7,944 bases of DNA from Candidatus Heimdallarchaeota archaeon (GTDB lineage Archaea > Asgardarchaeota > Heimdallarchaeia > Heimdallarchaeales > Heimdallarchaeaceae). Below the pieces are notes generated by a model. That model made no database searches and was not told the origin of the DNA. It saw nothing but the letters and a program-made list of their open reading frames with translations. The stretch spans positions 1-7,944 of the forward strand of contig JAEOTK010000296.1 in the NCBI GenBank assembly GCA_016839875.1. Reading direction: 5' to 3'. Every line of letters begins with the position of its first letter. Position 1 is the stretch's first letter. Of the stretch, positions 6,266 through 7,944 are shown piece after piece. The position numbers were made by a program, and so were the translations under genes.

Positions 6266-6283
6266 TCACATTTATAAAAGTGA
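6266..6283 (+). promoter_or_regulatory. TATA box inside an 18-bp palindrome, promoter of the zinc-ribbon/TM2 gene
   Basis: TCACATTTATAAAAGTGA is palindromic except for one mismatched pair (6270/6279). Its centre is the perfect TTTATAAA, an excellent archaeal TATA box. About 26 bp downstream, near 6301, transcription would start, leaving a leader of about 24 nt before ATG 6325. A repressor binding the palindrome would block TBP; this is inference. Confidence 0.6.
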
Positions 6284-6324
6284 GAAGCTAAATTATCTTT
6301 GAGAGATTAAATAAAGGGATAGAA

Positions 6325-6822
6325 ATGTTCTGTTCAAATTGTGGAATGCAAATAGAAGATAATGTTAAATTCTGCCCCCATTGTGGAGCAAGTTTGGTTG
6401 GTTTTCAAAAGGGAGAAAGTCAATCTGTAGAATACCAACCTCAGGTTCAGCAGCCTACACATTCTGGACCATATCAACAACCTACAGTTCAATATGTTGC
6501 TCCTCAAGCATATTTACCTCATAAAAGCGAAGTTGTAGCACTGATACTTTCATGGTTCGTAATGCCTGGATTAGGTCAGATCTATGCTGGTAAGACTGGA
6601 AGAGGAATAGGATTCATTTTGGGTATAGCTGGAGGAGGTATTGTTTTGGGAGTAAGTGCTATGTGGTTGATATGGTATGTGCTCCCATTGTTTATAGTAC
6701 TTATTATTGGAATACTAGGAGTTCAGATTTGGTGTATAGTGGATGCATATCAAACAGCTATTAAATACAATAAATTTGTTGCAAGAACTGGAAGAGCTCC
6801 TCAACCAGGGGATGTATGGTAA
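6325..6822 (+). CDS. Zinc-ribbon and TM2 domain membrane protein
   Basis: A 165-residue protein with two recognisable parts. The N-terminal zinc ribbon has Cys3-x2-Cys6 and Cys17-x2-Cys20 in the usual FCSNCG...FCPHCG form. A flexible Gln/Pro/Tyr-rich linker spans about 28-64. A TM2-type membrane domain follows, starting with KSEVVALILSWFVMPGLGQIYAG (about 67-90), a re-entrant or hairpin pair of helices around a PGLGQIYAG turn. Further hydrophobic segments lie at about 93-110, 112-132 and in the VQIWCIVDAYQ segment that ends TM2 domains. The C-terminus is short and basic. The biochemical role of such proteins is unknown; the ribbon is expected in the cytoplasm. AAGGGAT about 6 nt before the ATG is a weak Shine-Dalgarno site. 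The promoter lies in the divergent region, so it may be co-regulated with the parB-like operon. An overlapping frame at 6743-6946 is a shadow. Confidence 0.93.
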   Translation: MFCSNCGMQIEDNVKFCPHCGASLVGFQKGESQSVEYQPQVQQPTHSGPYQQPTVQYVAPQAYLPHKSEVVALILSWFVMPGLGQIYAGKTGRGIGFILGIAGGGIVLGVSAMWLIWYVLPLFIVLIIGILGVQIWCIVDAYQTAIKYNKFVARTGRAPQPGDVW

Positions 6823-6858
6823 AATCTTAATGTTATATGATGATAAGCTACCATTTCA

Positions 6859-6873
6859 GATAAAATATTATAA
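6859..6873 (+). promoter_or_regulatory. TATA box of the DegV-family gene
   Basis: GATAAAATATTATAA lies about 24-38 bp before GTG 6897. The expected transcription start is within a few bases of the GTG, so the mRNA would be almost leaderless. This agrees with the lack of a Shine-Dalgarno site. The perfect palindrome AGCTAGCT (6877-6884) lies between box and start. Confidence 0.45.
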
Positions 6874-6896
6874 GCAAGCTAGCTATTTTTCAATTT

Positions 6897-7775
6897 GTGA
6901 CAAGCAAATTCGCAATTATAATGGACTCAACTTCAGATTTACCTGAAGAGTATAAAGAGAAATATGGATTCATTGTTGTTCCAGCTCATGTAATAATAGG
7001 TGACAAAGATTATCTAGATGGTGTAACAATGTCTAGAGAAAAGTTCATCCAGGAACTGTTACACTCCAAAGAGAAGATAACCACAACTCAACCATCACCT
7101 CTTGATTTTATTAATGCTTTTACAGAAGCTTTGAAAACTCATGATGAGGTTCTGTTTTTAGGAGTTAGTTCAGGTCTTTCTGCAACTTACCAAAATGCAG
7201 CAATTGCATCCAAAAGAGTAGATAAAGAGAAAATAACTTGCATAGATACAAGAGTTGTTACTCAAGCTGCTACACTTATGGCTATACATGCATCTATGAG
7301 AAGAGATCAAGGAATGGAATTAAAGACTGTAATAGAAGAAATTCAAGAAATGATTCCAACTAATAAGCTCTACTTCCTTGTTGGAGACTTAATATTTCTA
7401 CAAAGAGGGGGAAGAATAGGAAAAGCAAAACAAGTACTAGGTGATTTGCTAAACAAAAAACCTTTACTTTACCTTGATGACGGAATGATTAATTCTTTGG
7501 AATCTGTAAAAGGAATAGAAGCAGGATATGAAAGGATAGAAGAAATAATTACCAATCATGCCAAAGAATACGGAAATTATGCAATATCAGGACTATATGG
7601 TATGGACAATCTGGATTTCGATAAGCTAGCAGAAAAAGTCATTAATAAACTCAAACCTTTAAACTATATCAATAATCCTTTAGGTCCTGGTGTACTATGT
7701 CATGTAGGTCCTAAAGTCGAAGGAATGAGTATTCTAAAAATACCTGATGCTGCAGTAGATATGTACAAGAAATAA
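6897..7775 (+). CDS. DegV family protein (fatty-acid-binding fold)
   Basis: A 292-residue DegV/FakB-type protein, full length for the family (about 280). Known members bind a fatty acid between two domains; bacterial FakB presents it to the kinase FakA. Seen: DSTSDLP at 10-16 in the first strand; TTQPSP at 63-68, the conserved loop holding the ligand carboxylate; SSGLSATYQNA at 91-101; the DTRVVTQAA segment (117-125); LQRGGRIGKAK at 168-178; and the C-terminal GPGVLCHVGPKVEG. All family blocks are present. The start is GTG, chosen because it gives the usual short N-terminus before the first strand; the next ATG (residue 9) would delete that strand. No FakA-like kinase or DAK-domain gene is in the window. 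In an archaeon with isoprenoid lipids the natural ligand is unclear, so the fatty-acid role is family knowledge rather than something shown here. Confidence 0.93.
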   Translation: MTSKFAIIMDSTSDLPEEYKEKYGFIVVPAHVIIGDKDYLDGVTMSREKFIQELLHSKEKITTTQPSPLDFINAFTEALKTHDEVLFLGVSSGLSATYQNAAIASKRVDKEKITCIDTRVVTQAATLMAIHASMRRDQGMELKTVIEEIQEMIPTNKLYFLVGDLIFLQRGGRIGKAKQVLGDLLNKKPLLYLDDGMINSLESVKGIEAGYERIEEIITNHAKEYGNYAISGLYGMDNLDFDKLAEKVINKLKPLNYINNPLGPGVLCHVGPKVEGMSILKIPDAAVDMYKK

Positions 7776-7784
7776 GGTTAAAAT

Positions 7785-7943
7785 CTATTCCTTACTTGCC
7801 TTTATTGAGAACATCATTGGAATTTCGATTTTATTATTCTTTATTCTCCAATATCTATCTTCACTTTTCTCTACAAAGGGGAATTGTCCAAATGTTGTAT
7901 AGGGGTATTCTTTTACTTCTTTTATTGAAAGCCCAGCTGTAAG
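7785..7943 (-). CDS. 3' end of an unidentified minus-strand gene (possible methyltransferase C-terminus)
   Basis: The minus strand is open from the window edge to TAG at 7785-7787, giving 52 residues with natural composition; the start lies beyond the window. The peptide begins LTAGLSIKEVKEYPY, continues with a Phe/Pro-rich FGQFPFVEK and YWRI, and ends IPMMFSIKASKE. An 'AGL.I.EV' strand, a variable loop and a final hydrophobic strand ending in K resemble the C-terminus of class I SAM-dependent methyltransferases, but this is a low-confidence guess without the cofactor motifs. It converges with the DegV-family gene, with only 9 nt between stops. Confidence 0.65.
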   Translation of the reverse strand, partial: LTAGLSIKEVKEYPYTTFGQFPFVEKSEDRYWRIKNNKIEIPMMFSIKASKE

Positions 7944-7944
7944 A

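Larger units (their letters stand above)
6078..6324. other. Divergent intergenic control region
   Basis: This 247-bp region separates the minus-strand parB-like operon from the plus-strand zinc-ribbon/TM2 gene. From left to right it holds the minus-strand Shine-Dalgarno site, the CG-rich palindrome, an ATT run (6121-6132), the first TCAC/GTGA palindrome, about 100 bp with T-tracts and no clear gene (6164-6264), the second palindrome over a TATA box, and a short plus-strand leader. No tRNA or convincing small ORF is seen. Confidence 0.7.

Noticed and set aside
6201..6302. 33-codon plus-strand ORF starting ATG TCG in the divergent region
   Set aside because: It runs through the T-tracts and TATA box of the next gene and encodes a Phe/Leu run from poly-T. 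No Shine-Dalgarno site or promoter supports it.
6743..6946. Plus-strand open frame bridging the zinc-ribbon/TM2 and DegV-family genes
   Set aside because: It overlaps the ends of two well-supported genes in another frame and its sequence has no recognisable pattern.
1..7944. tRNA, rRNA, CRISPR array, insertion sequence or attachment site
   Set aside because: No cloverleaf-like sequence, regularly spaced repeats, transposase motifs or terminal inverted repeats were seen in the intergenic stretches, which are all short.

Overview
The window is AT-rich and looks archaeal. TATA-like boxes sit about 25-40 bp upstream of several starts. Genes inside operons have GGTGA- or GGAG-type Shine-Dalgarno sites, while first genes have very short leaders and sometimes GTG or TTG starts. 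The mix of a membrane-anchored penicillin-acylase-type hydrolase, an orphan ParB-like protein with a C-terminal Cys/His cluster, a zinc-ribbon/TM2 protein and a DegV protein would fit an Asgard-type or other mesophilic archaeon. That assignment is inference; no rRNA or other phylogenetic marker is present.

Layout. (1) 7-3029, plus strand: an 870-aa Ntn-hydrolase of the penicillin acylase family, translationally coupled by an ATGA overlap to a 137-aa four-helix membrane protein. (2) 3062-4691, minus strand: a seven-helix membrane protein of unknown function lies downstream of a classical short-chain dehydrogenase/reductase. The SDR has its own TATA region. The membrane protein converges on the acylase operon, with an inverted repeat spanning both stop codons. 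(3) 4764-6077, minus strand: a two-gene operon made of a 73-aa unknown protein with an SD-supported TTG start, followed 6 nt later by a 361-aa ParB/Spo0J-like protein. (4) 6078-6324: a 247-bp divergent control region holding a nested CG-rich palindrome and two TCAC...GTGA palindromes. Each of the latter covers a TATA-like core, one for each divergent promoter. (5) 6325-7775, plus strand: a zinc-ribbon/TM2 membrane protein and then a DegV-family lipid-binding protein with a GTG start. (6) 7785-7944, minus strand: the 3' end of another gene, convergent with degV and possibly a methyltransferase C-terminus.

The most interesting part is 4764-6324. It holds a ParB-type CTP-binding protein with no ParA in view, an apparently added metal-binding tail, a tightly coupled small partner, and palindromic sites at the promoter that could be operators or parS-like sites. 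The acylase plus coupled membrane protein is a second, smaller candidate system. The remaining genes look like ordinary housekeeping or accessory genes. No tRNA, rRNA, CRISPR array, insertion sequence or attachment site was seen.
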